From: Panulirus ornatus
Taxonomy: Eukaryota; Arthropoda; Malacostraca; Decapoda; Palinuridae
Assembly (NCBI RefSeq): GCF_036320965.1
Contig: NC_092225.1
Span: 54,365,980-54,429,979, forward strand
Direction: 5' to 3'
Length of the DNA: 64,000 nucleotides
Position 1 is the first letter of the stretch. Each line of letters begins with the position of its first letter. Below the pieces are notes generated by a model. It had not been told where the DNA came from. It searched no databases and saw nothing but the letters and a program-made list of their open reading frames with translations. The position numbers and the translations under genes are program-made. Shown in pieces: positions 32,025 to 43,639 of the stretch.

Positions 32025-34334
32025 GTTGATATGTAGTTTCACTTGTCTTCGGCAAGTTCCTCAGGTTACTATGGGAGTCATACACTGTCCACGAGCATAC
32101 AAACTTCGAAGCAGGGCAACACACTAGAAAACAAGTACATATATGTAAATATATCTGTGATTATGTCCTTAATTAATTACACGACAATATAAACAAATAT
32201 ATTTTTCATATTCATATGCAGTAATAGAAAAATCATTTACCTCATCGACCTCTGTTTCTTGACATGATAAGTATATTTATAAGATGATACACCTTTCGTT
32301 TGTCGTCTGCAATGTTTACATCAGCTGTGACCTGTACGAGGAACCCCTGGAACGGTGCAGTTGGTCTCTTCGTACGAGACTATGCTACAGTATTTGTACT
32401 CTTTTGTACACCTAATTTTGTGTGGACTTGACCTGTAGTAGACGCTTATTCTCAATTTCTCAATATACTACAATTCAGAGCAGAATTATGTGCTACAATT
32501 GAAGCTTTGGTTAATGAAAGAAATACAATAGCAGCAAACAAGAGGAATGCATTTGGTCCGGAATCGAGTCAATTAAGTAAAAGGCCTTACATAGGATGCG
32601 TTACATTTATACAATGCTGCCGACCACTACGTTTTTGTCGTATTTATTACTATTTTGAGATTAATACGGCAGTATGATTTTTCTTAGTGATTCTTTTTTT
32701 TTTTTAAATTCTGGTCGTATGTTATTGTACGCATATATGTATGTAATGTATGGGAAGTATGTCCATATATGTATGCCCTGTTCACTATATAGTGTACCCA
32801 TCGCGCATGCAAGTACTTATTCAGCGTACAAAATAAGTCGGACATCGGTCAATTTCCGACTTTCGCGGAAATGACCGCACATAAAGGCACAAAATTATCA
32901 TGTATATAGAAGTGCATAAGAAATTACTAGTTCCCTTCCATCTATTGCTATTCTTCAAAGTAGAAAAAGTTAATTTACTAATTTTCTGGCAATGACAGAT
33001 GAGTAACACGGGAAACTTTGCTAGAAAAATCAAATCCTCAACGCTAAAGTTACTGAAGCAGATAGAGGAGCTTGAACTTGAATTTTCTTACCAGGTAGAT
33101 CGTTTTGAAGGTGTATTTCTTGTCCAAAGATCTGATAAGTTGTGGGTGGCCATTTCAAAACAGAGAAAAGTCTTCTTTTAAGGAAAAGTATGTACATCTT
33201 CCCAGAATCATGTTTGCTTTCCAGTCAGTTGCTCACAGCAATGCAAAAATGAGAGAATTTTCCGTCTGGTAAGTAAAAATTCCAGTGAATTTCGCCTGAG
33301 TCTTGGCACGCAAACATTATCAGATTTTCTAACACAGAAAGTGTATAGCTAGGCTGAAAAGAAGTGCAGCCTGAAGTTTGGGTTTGCATTTCTTTACTCA
33401 AAATTCTTTATTTTTGCCATTTGTGTTCTTTTTATTTTTTTTTGGAAAAGGTTGGGAGCTCTGTTTATACGATATGACTGGTATGTCATGCTGCGTAAAT
33501 AGAACAGGTATGCTAATGAGCTCATCCATTTACAAAGAATAAGAACGACGTGATGTCTATCTTACTAAGAAATCGGCTATAGATTTGAACTTGCACTTTT
33601 CAGCGCTCCTGATATATGGCCCTTACAAAAAAGAAAGAAATACATAATATGCAATTATATTCTCCCAAATCTAACCAGTTCATTAGCTCAACGAGAGAAT
33701 TTCTTTGGTGTAAAATGATTTTATATTTCATGGGATCACCTAAGATCCGCCCCATCGCTTCCCTTGGGAGCAACATATTAAAGCCAATCCATTCTTGATA
33801 GTTTCCATGATGGAAGAAAAAAAAAATGAGACTACCTACGAAATAACTTATTTTGCCAAATAACCTAGCATCCCAAACACATATATAGTGATTAGCTCCT
33901 TACAAAAAAAAATATTTGCATCTGTAATTCTGTCAGGCGGCTTCTGCATTATCTTGATGTTCGGCATTTTGGTCTACGTGAAGAAGACTCCACCTCACAA
34001 GGTTCATTCTTTATCCTAAGCGAACTATGACTTCGAATGGTACTAATTTGTGAGTCTCGGCCTGTAAGTTACCTTAGAGAATAATTTCAAACTTTCCTTT
34101 CATCTTGGGAGCAATGTCTTGTTTGGTTCAGCGCATCCCTACGTAGACCGCTCCATTCCAACTAACAATATATTAGCACATCAATCTTACTTCTATCACC
34201 ATAGTCTTCAAAGTCCTCCTCAATTTTCACTTTTTATTCTTATTTCCTTCCTTTAGAAAACAAATACTGTTTACACAGTGCAACGTCAACTGGTGGTCTT
34301 ACCTTTGTGTATCACATTTAGTCCTTCTCTCTCA
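32025..34334. other. mRpS34 upstream flank; no second gene recognised
   Basis: Should contain the mRpS34 5' UTR and promoter (first few hundred bp), but I see no decisive TATA box or initiator. A 60-codon plus-strand frame at 32999-33181 (KSSTLKLLKQIEELELEF...) has no recognisable family and no clear splice context. The rest is A/T-rich single-copy-looking DNA. Confidence 0.4.
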
Positions 34335-35420
34335 AGCGCTTAGTGAATCTTTGGTTTCGGCTCTCAACATCTCTATATCATTTGATGAGATGTGCCGCAA
34401 GTCGTTCGCAACTGGACTTCCTTCTTTTGGTTATCGCGCTTCTCCGACGCGTGGTTTTCATTCCAGTTGTTCCACTGCAGTAGTCGTTCACAACGCGGGA
34501 TCTCCCCCTTTCCCTAACCTTAGGGCTTTGTCGTATTGCTTAGCCTTGTTCTTCTCTTCATTAGCGATCTTTCTTCGTCCTACATCTCTATTCATTCCTA
34601 CACCGATGATTCAACTTTACAGTTCAACCCATTCTCTCTCCCCCTCCTCATTCCGATACTCCTATTGTTCTCGATTCAAAACTAAGGAATGATGTGGAAC
34701 GGCTGGTTAAATTCAATGGTGACAGACTGCACTTTCAATCCGTATCCCTTTCTACATCGCACTCATTTCCTATCATTCAATTTCAATACATTTCATTCCA
34801 TCCCAGCAATAACATAAAAATGTTGAGCATAGCCACACCATTCACTTTACCCCCCAAAACCCACATAATGAACATCGTAAAGTCAGTTCCCTAAAATCTG
34901 GGGGGATTTGCAGTGGTGCAGAAATGGTCTTTCATGTGAGCATCAATTCAATATCTATAGGACCCTCCATCTACACCATATCTGGGATGGTCCTTCTACA
35001 TCTCTTGGCAAATAAAGAATAAAATTACTTGCACCTATCAACAATCCGATTATTCATGTATCTATAATCGTCTCTTTCCGTCTGTCATGGCTGCTTCCCT
35101 CTGTTCTACAGGTATTATTTCATTCACTGCTCTATGAGCTGTCTACGTGTGCCCTAAGCCACACGAAATAGACCTACGGCACTCGCCTGGCTGCTGCTTC
35201 CCATAGCTTGTGTGTATGTGGACCAGCAACAGAAAGATTGAGCGCCAGGAAACCATCTTTCCGCATACATCGCTTGTTTTTATCCTCCTCCTATAACCAA
35301 CCTTTCCACCTTAAAGAGCTGGGTCTATAAACTCCGGAGGAGCTCAAACTTACCTTTCATGCAACCTCTCCTCCTACATCTATTACCGCACTTCTCATCC
35401 GAGATGGGTACAACAGTTGA
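34335..35420 (+). mobile_element. Jockey/CR1-type LINE fragment, degenerate
   Basis: Frame-broken plus-strand readings follow a non-LTR RT thumb and C terminus: ERLVKFNGDRLHFQSVSLST (34694-34750) corresponds to the W..VKFNxxKTQ block, then HSFPIIQFQ, and far downstream an ILIRDGYNS-like end. It is the same general family as 30.7-31.5 kb. Its end touches the start of a young RTE-like copy. Confidence 0.55.
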
Positions 35421-35439
35421 TTTTTGCCTGTGCCAAGTC

Positions 35440-36338
35440 AGTTTACATATATATACATGTTGTTCGCTGATGATACAGCGCTGGTGGCTGATTCATGTGA
35501 GAAACTGCAGAAGCTGGTGACTGAGTTTGGTAAAGTGTGTGAAAGAAGAAAGTTAAGAGTAAATGTGAATAAGAGCAAGGTTATTAGGTACAGTAGGGTT
35601 GAGGGTCAATTCAATTGGGAGGTGAGTTTTAATGGAGAAAAACTGGAGGAAGTGAAGTGTTTTAGATATCTGGGAGTGGATCTGGCAGCGGATGGAACCA
35701 TGGAAGCGGAAGTGGATCATAGGGTGGGGGAGGGGGCGAAAATTCTGGGAGCCTTGAAGAATGTGTGGAAGTCGAGAACATTATCTCGGAAAGCAAAAAT
35801 GGGTATGTTTGAAGGAATAGTGGTTCCAACAATGTTGTATGGTTGCGAGGCGTGGACTATGGATAGAGTTGTGCGCAGGAGGATGGATGTGCTGGAAATG
35901 AGATGTTTGAGGACAATGTGTGGTGTGAGATGGTTTGATCGAGTAAGTAACGTAAGGGTAAGAGAGATGTGTGGAAATAAAAAGAGCGTGGTTGAGAGAG
36001 CAGAAGAGGGTGTTTTGAAATGGTTTGGTCACATGGAGAGAATGAGTGAGGAAAGATTGACCAAGAGGATATATGTGTCGGAGGTGGAGGGAACGAGGAG
36101 AAGAGGGAGACCAAATTGGAGGTGGAAAGATGGAGTGAAAAAGATTTTGTGTGATCGGGGCCTGAACATGCAGGAGGGTGAAAGGAGGGCAAAGAATAGA
36201 GTGAATTGGAGCGATGTGGTATACCGGGGTTGACGTGCTGTCAGTGGATTGAATCAAGGCATGTGTATGGGGTTGGGTTGGGCCATTTCTTTCGTCTGTT
36301 TCCTTGCGCTACCTCGCAAACGCAGGAGACAGCGACAA

Positions 36339-36345
<7 letters not shown>
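35440..36345 (+). mobile_element. RTE-like LINE, young 5'-truncated copy
   Basis: Open from [20 protein letters not shown] to the natural stop after NRVNWSDVVYRG (frame 35424-36233). Includes the catalytic [37 protein letters not shown] and EVEGTRRRGRPNWRW blocks. About 98-99% identical by eye to the copy at 63055-63850. The 3' UTR is shortened: GGCATGTG is followed at once by the GGGTTGGGCCATTTC tail. It ends in poly-A. Too short to be autonomous. Confidence 0.93.
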
Positions 36346-36411
<66 letters not shown>

Positions 36412-36455
36412 TTTTTTTTTTTTTTATACTTTGTCGCTGTTTATATATATATATA
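36341..36455. repeat. Poly-A, (TA)n, poly-T and inverted LINE-tail scrap
   Basis: The LINE tail ends ACAGCGACAAAGC then about 29 A, (TA)n at 36373-36405, about 19 T, and ATACTTTGTCGCTGT, which is the same tail end in inverted orientation. (TA)n resumes after it. The whole can fold into a hairpin. Confidence 0.85.
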
Positions 36456-36610
36456 AACTTGCTTCCTGCACCAGGAGACATTTCTGTATGAAACGCCCGC
36501 AGCGCTCAGAAAGCACACCACATCCACTCGGTGGGACCATGGGTCATAAAGTGTAGTGATGTGAGTGTGTACCTATGTGAGCGAAAGGTGCATCTGAACA
36601 GCAACTAAAA

Positions 36611-36765
36611 AACCTCGGCAGTGCTGGGACTTGTTACAAGTATTATACTACTTCACTGTAAACCTCGGCACTGCCGGGACTTGTTACAAGTGTTATACTA
36701 GTTCACTGTAAACCTCGGCAGTGTCGGGACTTGTTATAAGCGCTATACTAGTTCACTGTAAACCT
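36611..36765. repeat. 50-bp tandem repeat, three copies
   Basis: Units at 36611, 36661 and 36711 begin AACCTCGGCA and end TTCACTGTA, with the palindrome CTTGTTACAAG in the middle. A fourth unit stops after AACCTTGGCC. The units differ at a few positions. Confidence 0.9.
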
Positions 36766-38299
36766 TGGCCCCTTTGTTGTTAGGTATGTCAAGGAAAACG
36801 TCAGCCTCATAGGTCAAATGACAAGCGTCAAGCCTAGGAAGAGAGGCCCACGACCGTTGTTCCCCTCTACACCAAAGCCTTGACAAAGTGTACTTACGGC
36901 GTCTGGCCAGGCACTGAGGTGAGCAAGTACATGACAAAGGCGCTTCTTCGTCACCGGGTCTACCGAGGGTGAGGTACACATGTATGAAAAACGTTTGGAA
37001 GGTTAGTAACGGTTCGTATCCTGGTTCCTGGAGATCACTGTTGTTGTTGCCCTGTGGTAATTTGGTGAAAGAAATGAACTGTGTTTACAACTGGGGAATC
37101 ATTTACTCTGTTCTAGTTGCTCTGTTGTGTTCAGAATGTTTTTATTGGTGTGGGGGGGGGGGGCTCCTGTATCTTTAAAAGTGTGAGGATATCTCTACTT
37201 AGAGGCAAAGCTTGTGCTTTGTCTTGCACGTTCTTTACGATACTGAAGTGTGTACTGTTGAGAAAATGAAAGAAAGGATGCTCTAAGGTAGGGTAGACTA
37301 TTGCTTTTCTTCTTGTAGCCTATCTAACACCTCTGCTCTTCTCATAAGTTGTCATCTTTCATACCAAACCCGTCTTTTCTGTTCACATATGAGTTGTTTA
37401 GGTCTTTTGAACTCTGCTAAGGATCTCTGTCAATGACATTTGCCTTTGTCTGCTCGCTAATATATCTGCAGATATCTCCACTGTAGGGGCGATAGAAACC
37501 TAACTTCAGCTGATCTGCGAACATCATTACTCTGGTGTTACCAGACCGTCCTATCACCCACTTGTTGGTTAACTACCTTGTTTGTTACGGTAACCACATA
37601 CCTGTTGGTTACGTTAACCATCCACTTGTTATTCACATTACCCACCCACTTGTATAACGTCTTGCCAGTGGACAACTAAAAACAAACGTTGCCGCTGGCA
37701 ATACTACGTTAGCTGCGGAGTCAAACTTCGTTAAACAACTCCCTTTTCGAGTGTGACTTCAAGCTTGGATGAAGCAAGAGTTGGGGGGGGGGGGGGTAAT
37801 GTTAGTCTCGGTCCCTCCCTGACTGATATAACCATTAAACACTGGTGGGTAACTAACGCTTCCTGGAAACACGTGCATATATTAATATCTAAAACTACCA
37901 CTAAGAGCTAGGTCAATACTCCCGAAACAAATTCACGATTTATCTGTTGCAGTGTCATTTATCAGCCTCTCTTCACAAAGGGGTATATTTACACATCACA
38001 TTGGGTCTCTCGGAATGAGGAGTTACATTAAATCTCCTGTGCTTGGAATATTCCTTCACACTGAAGTCTAGCTGTTTCTACAACCCAAATCAAGGGGGTT
38101 TAATCATCAGGTCAGGAGTTTCTTTAAGTAAGTACTTTTATCACCTGTGACCAGACTGAGTCAATCAATTGCTCCTCCCTTGGCTTATCTATACCTAGGG
38201 CTGAACACTGTTATCGGGGCCACATTCCTCGACAACTGATCAACTACAATGTTCTGTTTTCCAGCTATGTTCTCTGCAGTTGAACTGAAATCCTGTATA
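36766..38299. other. No gene recognised; homopolymer runs and short repeats
   Basis: Contains G-runs at 37148-37161 and 37782-37797. 37545-37650 has a loose repeat of (C/G)TTGGTTA(A/C) and ACCCACTTGT words. If the gypsy element to the right had a 3' LTR it should lie here, but I could not find its partner copy. Confidence 0.4.
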
Positions 38300-40420
38300 G
38301 TTCATGACCATCTAGCAAACCTTCCTGTAGGTCTTCGATTTCGGAATAGCCCTACTACGGGTTGGTGATCAGTAAACACGTGAACTGGGAAGCGGTAGAT
38401 AAGATCCTAAAAATGCTTCTTGCTCTGCAACCGTGTAATTTTTCTCTGCTTCCTTCAGCGTTCTGCTGCCGTAAGCTATGGGATGTAGTCGTCCCGCTAT
38501 TCTCTCCATGAGGGCAGCTCCCACCCCTTTTGAACTCGCTTCAGTAACTAAAGAGAATGGTTGCTGAAAATCAGGAAATATTAAGAAACGTGCAGAAGTG
38601 ACCGCTTGCTTTAATGCGTCCACTGCTTATCGCTACGCTTTCCGCCAATGGAAAGTAAACATTCTTCCTTTGCAATTCTGTTGGAGGTGAGGCGATAGTA
38701 CTAAATAGCTTCACAAAACTCCTGCATTCCTGGGTGTGGGAAATTGTGCCTCAGCTATAACCTTTATCATTATCTAGGGAAACTCCTCTCTCATTTACTA
38801 CATGTTCTAAATATTTCATTCTGGTGCTAGAAAATCTACATTTTGACGATTTCATCTTTAAATTCGCCAAATGTAACTTATTCAAAGCTTCCTCTAAGTT
38901 TCACATCCTTACTAATAATCATGTCATCAAGGTAGACCATAAGAGTCTAGCCAATCAAGTTTCTAAAAGTCATTGTCATGTCTTGGTAAGGGTATGGGCA
39001 ATAACCTTGGTCCAAAAGGCATCCTTGTCAACTCCCAGTGACCTGTAAGGTGCTGAATGCAGCCATTGGTTTACTGGCATCAGTCACTGGTGTCTGCTCA
39101 AAATCGTGTAACAAATCTATTTCTTTTTTTATTATTATACTTTGTCGCTGTCTCCCGCGTTTGCGAGGTAGCGCAAGGAAACAGACGAAATCTACGGTGG
39201 AAAATACTTTATTATCCCCTAATTGTTGAGGAAGTTCATATAGCACAGGTAAAGGAAATCTATCTAGGATAGTAACCTAATTTAACTGCCTATAGTCTAT
39301 CAAAGCCCTCCAAGTCCCATCCTTCTTTGGTACTACGATAAGTGAGGTGTTCCAAGGAAAGCCACAAGGCTGAATTACGCCCTGTTGTAACGTCTCATTC
39401 ACAAATTCATCTGCTGTCTGTCTGAGGGAGTCTATAGGCGGGAAAATAGATTGGGCATGCACCAGATTGTAGGGGTATAGGGTTATTCCTAAATGCTCCT
39501 CTTCTAAAGCCACTGTATTCCTGTAACCATTCACTAAGTCTACTAGTGTAGAGGTAAGTTAACTGCATTCAAGTCATCTTTAGTTTATAGAAGGCTGGGA
39601 CTGTTCTCTCTGACCGGTGCTTGGAATATGGAAAAGTCGACAAGGTACGTTCCGCTTGTCAAAGAGAAGGTCCTATTGCAGTCTACTGGCCAAGTAACAG
39701 GACAGAGAGGAGTCCCATCACTCGTCACATGGAGCGTCGGGTCTACTAAGATTCCCTTTAATCCGACTGAGTCCGGTTCTAAAACGCAGCACAATGGATC
39801 TGAAGCGTGCGGCGCAGCTCCTCTTATCTCCACTTTCGTATGACTATGAGAACTTTATATTACGTCATATGAATCTCCTTCAGCGTCTCCAGATGATGAA
39901 AATCTATCTCGGGCCCCCTAGACACACTGAAATCAGTAGGGCAACTTTGCTCATGCGATGTGCTAGAGTACAAATGACCTTGATGTGCGTTATCCCGCTG
40001 GTTGCTGAGGGGGGAACTCAAGAAAAGTTTATAGGGCAAATAAGTTCTTGATAATGTACCACATTGGTTAACTTTGATGCCTTACATCCCTGAACTACTA
40101 CTACCCACTCACGTGGCTTGCATTCCACCTTATATTCACGCGTGGCAGCGACACCCGTCAGCACATCTCTAAATCTAACCTAGTGAACAAGGCGGCATTG
40201 CAGTCTTGCAGTTCTAACATGAGTTGTAATACTGATGATAAATTTCCTCATATCTTTAATGGCTGTCCGGACACGCTAGTTACACCATAAGTTCCTACGT
40301 CACATTCTTGTACCGATTTCTCTGGCAGTCTTTTAAAACAATCTATAAAATCAAATCGGTTTCTGCTCTAGTGTCCACACAAACCTTACTCTTATCCCAT
40401 TAAGTTATACTATAATCAAT
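38300..40420 (-). mobile_element. Ty3/gypsy LTR retrotransposon pol, decayed
   Basis: Minus-strand pol in order with decreasing coordinate: a VDTRAETDLI stretch resembling the retroviral-type protease near 40370; the RT start (QSIFPPIDSLRQTADEF, GVIQPCGFPWNTSLIVVPKK, DGTWRALIDYRQLN at 39277-39534); a shifted VFSTVDF block; DLLHDFEQTPVT and MAAFSTLQVTGSWELTRMPF; a YLDD catalytic box near 38935; then RNase H (PDFQQPFSLVTEASSKGVGA, YGSRTLKEAEKNYTVAEQEA at 38369-38623). The usual DASxxGxGA catalytic Asp reads Glu (TEASS). Stops, shifts and a LINE-tail insertion make it dead. LTRs, gag and integrase were not located. A possible gag remnant lies at 40.6-41.1 kb. Confidence 0.85.
39119..39188 (-). 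mobile_element. LINE-tail stub inserted in gypsy RT, with target-site duplication
   Basis: About 70 bp of the RTE-like LINE 3' tail only (antisense of CGTCTGTTTCCTTGCGC ... GACAAAGTATAATAATAA plus A-rich end). It is flanked by AAATCTA at 39113-39119 and again at 39188-39194, a 7-bp direct repeat. It splits the conserved STVDF / DLLHDF reading of the gypsy RT, so it inserted after the gypsy element. Confidence 0.85.
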
Positions 40421-42279
40421 GGCCCTGTAGTCCCATTAACAAGTAAACTATGACACTCGTCATTTACACCCTGATCTAAAACTGTACGAGATTTAACTAG
40501 ATTTTTTTTTTTCGAACTAAAAGAACTTAACTGTTTGTTGTCAGTTGGTCGTGAAATTTAGTTACTAGGTCGGTTGAACGTTCTGGCTGGCTGCAAACTT
40601 CCCACGAATTCAGCTGGGCTGACGCTGTCTCACGTACCTTGGTAAATTTCCGTGAATTCGAGCGTGCTTGGAGCTGTCTGCAGTCTCTTGTGTTGTGAGT
40701 TGTCTTGAGGTTTGGACAAGCAGATCTGTAATGTCCTGTCCGTGCCTTTTTCGTTGTTGTTGATGGTGTTGCTAGGTCAGAGTCAAGGCATACTGTTTTT
40801 GGTCACTGGAACAAGGCGATTATTTACAGCAAATGAGAGACTGAGTTCACTTCTAACAGCAGTTAACCTTATCTCACTTTCTTTAACTCTCGTATCCTGT
40901 CTGCTGTAACCACGTTAACACCTGGCGTATCAGAGTACATACACTCACTGCATTATTAACACGTCCTATATTCTTCACGTGTCTCTCTTCGTTCCTGCTA
41001 CATGTTTTACCACAACCAATTTGACATTTTTTTCCCGTCACATTTGCAAACTTTACAAAGGAGATGTAGCTGTCCATTACGACCATAGGTTAAGCACAGT
41101 TTACATTTGAGGATCATTTTCCCATTTTTCTATATTCTTCTGAGCATAGGCTTGACGACTGCGCTGAGCAGGAGGGGAAGTCTATGAAGTGGTCAGGTAA
41201 AAAAGTCTATGAAGTGGTCAGTTCTTTCACTTCTTGGATACGTGGACACTCAAGGTCAACTGAGGTGGTCTAGTGGTTGGGCAAGGGTGAGTATATGGGG
41301 GACACGTACCGAACACACTGTGGACAAAGCTCGGACGGGACGTCATATTTTTTTGTGGACAAAGCTCGGATGGGGACGTCATATCTTTTTTCTTGTAACA
41401 GGTTGGTTAGAACAGATGTAGAAGAGATGGGACAGGGGAAGGAATACTTTGAAATACAGGAGAAGATTGATGTGTGTACAGGAGGATGACGGTATAAGGT
41501 GTTTGATGTTTGTGAGGGATTATGTAAACCCCGGCAGACTGAGGATGTGTGTTTTATCATTGTACCTTTGGTGATATGGAGGAGTTTCACTAAGCTCATC
41601 TAATACACTGTTCACGGTGTGTGTGCACTGATGGAGACTGGAGCCTCCCTGAGTGCTTTGAGGCTTGGAGGGAACCAAGGGCGCACCATGTCTGTACTGT
41701 GGTCCAGATCTCGGGTTTGACTGTGGTTTGTATCATCGTTGTCTTCAGGATTCTGCCATACTCTGTGGGCTGCTTCTCTCGGGTATGAACCAACTGGTTT
41801 AATCTTTCGTCGTTCTTGCTGTTCTACTGTGATTTCAAGAGTAGGAACATTTTTAATTTGTGACGAATCGTAAGTCCTTATTTTGTATCCTCTGTAACTT
41901 CAACATGCGTGATTTGGAGGCGAGGTACGTTGGTGTGGGTGGGTAAGTTGGGACATAGTATTATTACCATGGCTTTGATCCTGCAGCCCTTCTTTCGCGC
42001 TATCATATTACCTTCTCTGGTTAGTTATGTCGTTGGGTTTTATTCTTCTGGTGCCACTAAACTGCTTCATGTTTACTGTTATTTTCTAGTCCCTTTCGGT
42101 GTTGCTCGACTCTGGTCGCTTCTGACAACTGAATATATGAATACAACTGAATTCAAGCAGCAACACACCACTGGGTCCTAACGAGGCTCTCTGTGATAGT
42201 GGAAGAGAACAGAAATTTACAGACTGCGGCGTCGGGCAACCGGGTCAAGTATGGAAGTTAGCCTGGGAGAGTTGATGAT
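40421..42279. other. No gene recognised; possible gag remnant and tRNA-like A box
   Basis: 40590-41120 may hold degraded gag or zinc-knuckle sequence of the gypsy element (Cys-rich minus-strand readings near 41050), but this is weak. GGTGGTCTAGTGGTTGGGC at 41264-41282 looks like a Pol III A box. No B box was found at the right distance. A short duplication occurs at 41330-41395 (GACAAAGCTCGGA...GACGTCATAT twice). Confidence 0.4.
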
Positions 42280-42600
42280 GTGTCGGACTGCTTCTTTCGA
42301 GTTAACTCAGTCAAATCAAGAAGCAGAGCGAGAGCCACCCCAGACGTGAGAGCAGTCCTCCATGCAAGGAAGGATCAATCTTTTGTACAATCGGAACAAC
42401 TATTCTGTAGAAAAGAAATTCTGACAATTTGGTATGTTTAGGGATTCCCAGTTTCTTGGAGGCAGATTTGGCAATTACCGTAACTTTAACACCAAATATG
42501 CTGAGTGAGACAAGAGTTGAAATTACACAAATGTTAGAGGACAGAGGAAAACTTACACGGATTTCCAGTGAATATTTCAAATTCAGATTTCTCGAAATAA
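42280..42600 (-). mobile_element. Non-LTR RT fragment, degenerate
   Basis: The minus-strand frame 42311-42580 reads IFGVKVTVIAKSASKKLGIP, then IVQKIDPSLHGGLLSRLGW. It lines up with the AKSASKKLGFL ... xIRPSLEYCSxxWGG thumb block of jockey/CR1-type LINEs, with the central EYCS lost. Confidence 0.5.
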
Positions 42601-43309
42601 AAGAAGGAAACCCCGTTTAAAATCTACCGTATTCGTTCACAAACAGTCTTAAATCTACACGTACGTGCCATGCCGATGCACCAAGTCTATATACGATTGA
42701 TAACAAACAGTTATCAATGAATATGCTTAAACAACAACAACAATAACAATATGCAGTCCACAGCTGGCTGGCTACACTGGCTAACAAGTGTCACACTGTC
42801 GTGTCTGAGGAATCGAGTGTGCAAGAACATCAGGAGTGGGAAACATGAGTTCATTTTCCTTGCACTCAACAACAACATGATGATGGTGCATCCTAATGTC
42901 TGGCACCAAACCCCAAGGACACTGTATAATGAGACTTGTGTGTTCTCTGTGAGAGAGATAAGTACCCCATCGTCTCCACTGTATTAACAGGATGTTCCAC
43001 AGTATAATTAATTCCCAGCAGTTCACATTCATGATATTCTAAGAGTTTACCACGGAAAATATACGTACACTCACGTTCTTCAGTGAATTCCAAACACACC
43101 CAGCTCTCCCAGACGGCTGACGAAAAGCTTCTTTCTTTGCTTTTGTTTGTCATGTTCTTACTGGCTCCGTTTGGTATCATGACTCTATGCGGGCTGGGTA
43201 CGTACGTGCTTGACTGCCAAAATCAGACTGACTGGTTTTCTTAAGCTACCCATCACAGATACAAGCAGATTTTACACACAAACACACACAAAAAAAGATT
43301 AATACAAAA
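42601..43309. other. No gene recognised
   Basis: Minus-strand frames at 42781-43180 are open but match nothing I know and have no clear splice pair. Confidence 0.35.
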
Positions 43310-43435
43310 TGTTTCCTTTCTTCTGCCTCGGGAGCTCTGCTGGGAGGACGTGGGTCCTCTCTATCTATCCCTGACGTCAGGACCAGTGAGACGACAGCCC
43401 AGCCACTAAGCCACCACCAAGACCACAGTGTACCG
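43310..43435 (-). mobile_element. Candidate tRNA-derived SINE head
   Basis: The minus strand carries GGTGGTGGCTTAGTGGCTGG, a good A-box match, followed by GTCGTCTCACTGGTCCTGAC. The B box is not convincing. Low confidence. Confidence 0.3.
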
Positions 43436-43485
43436 TCATGTACGGGAAAGTTTTCCTCTACTTCCATCTACATCTGCCTAAACCT

Positions 43486-43490
<5 letters not shown>

Positions 43491-43562
<72 letters not shown>
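43491..43562. repeat. (AT)n microsatellite
   Basis: Pure AT dinucleotides, about 72 bp. Confidence 0.97.
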
Positions 43563-43564
<2 letters not shown>

Positions 43565-43639
43565 TGTCATTCTTCATCACGGTGCCGCTGGGTAGGCACT
43601 ACCCACAGAAGTACATGCTGTGGTCGCTGTTTCGTTGAG

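Noticed and set aside
38300..40420. Endogenous retrovirus with env
   Set aside because: Protease-like, RT and RNase H motifs fit Ty3/gypsy. No envelope-like frame is present.
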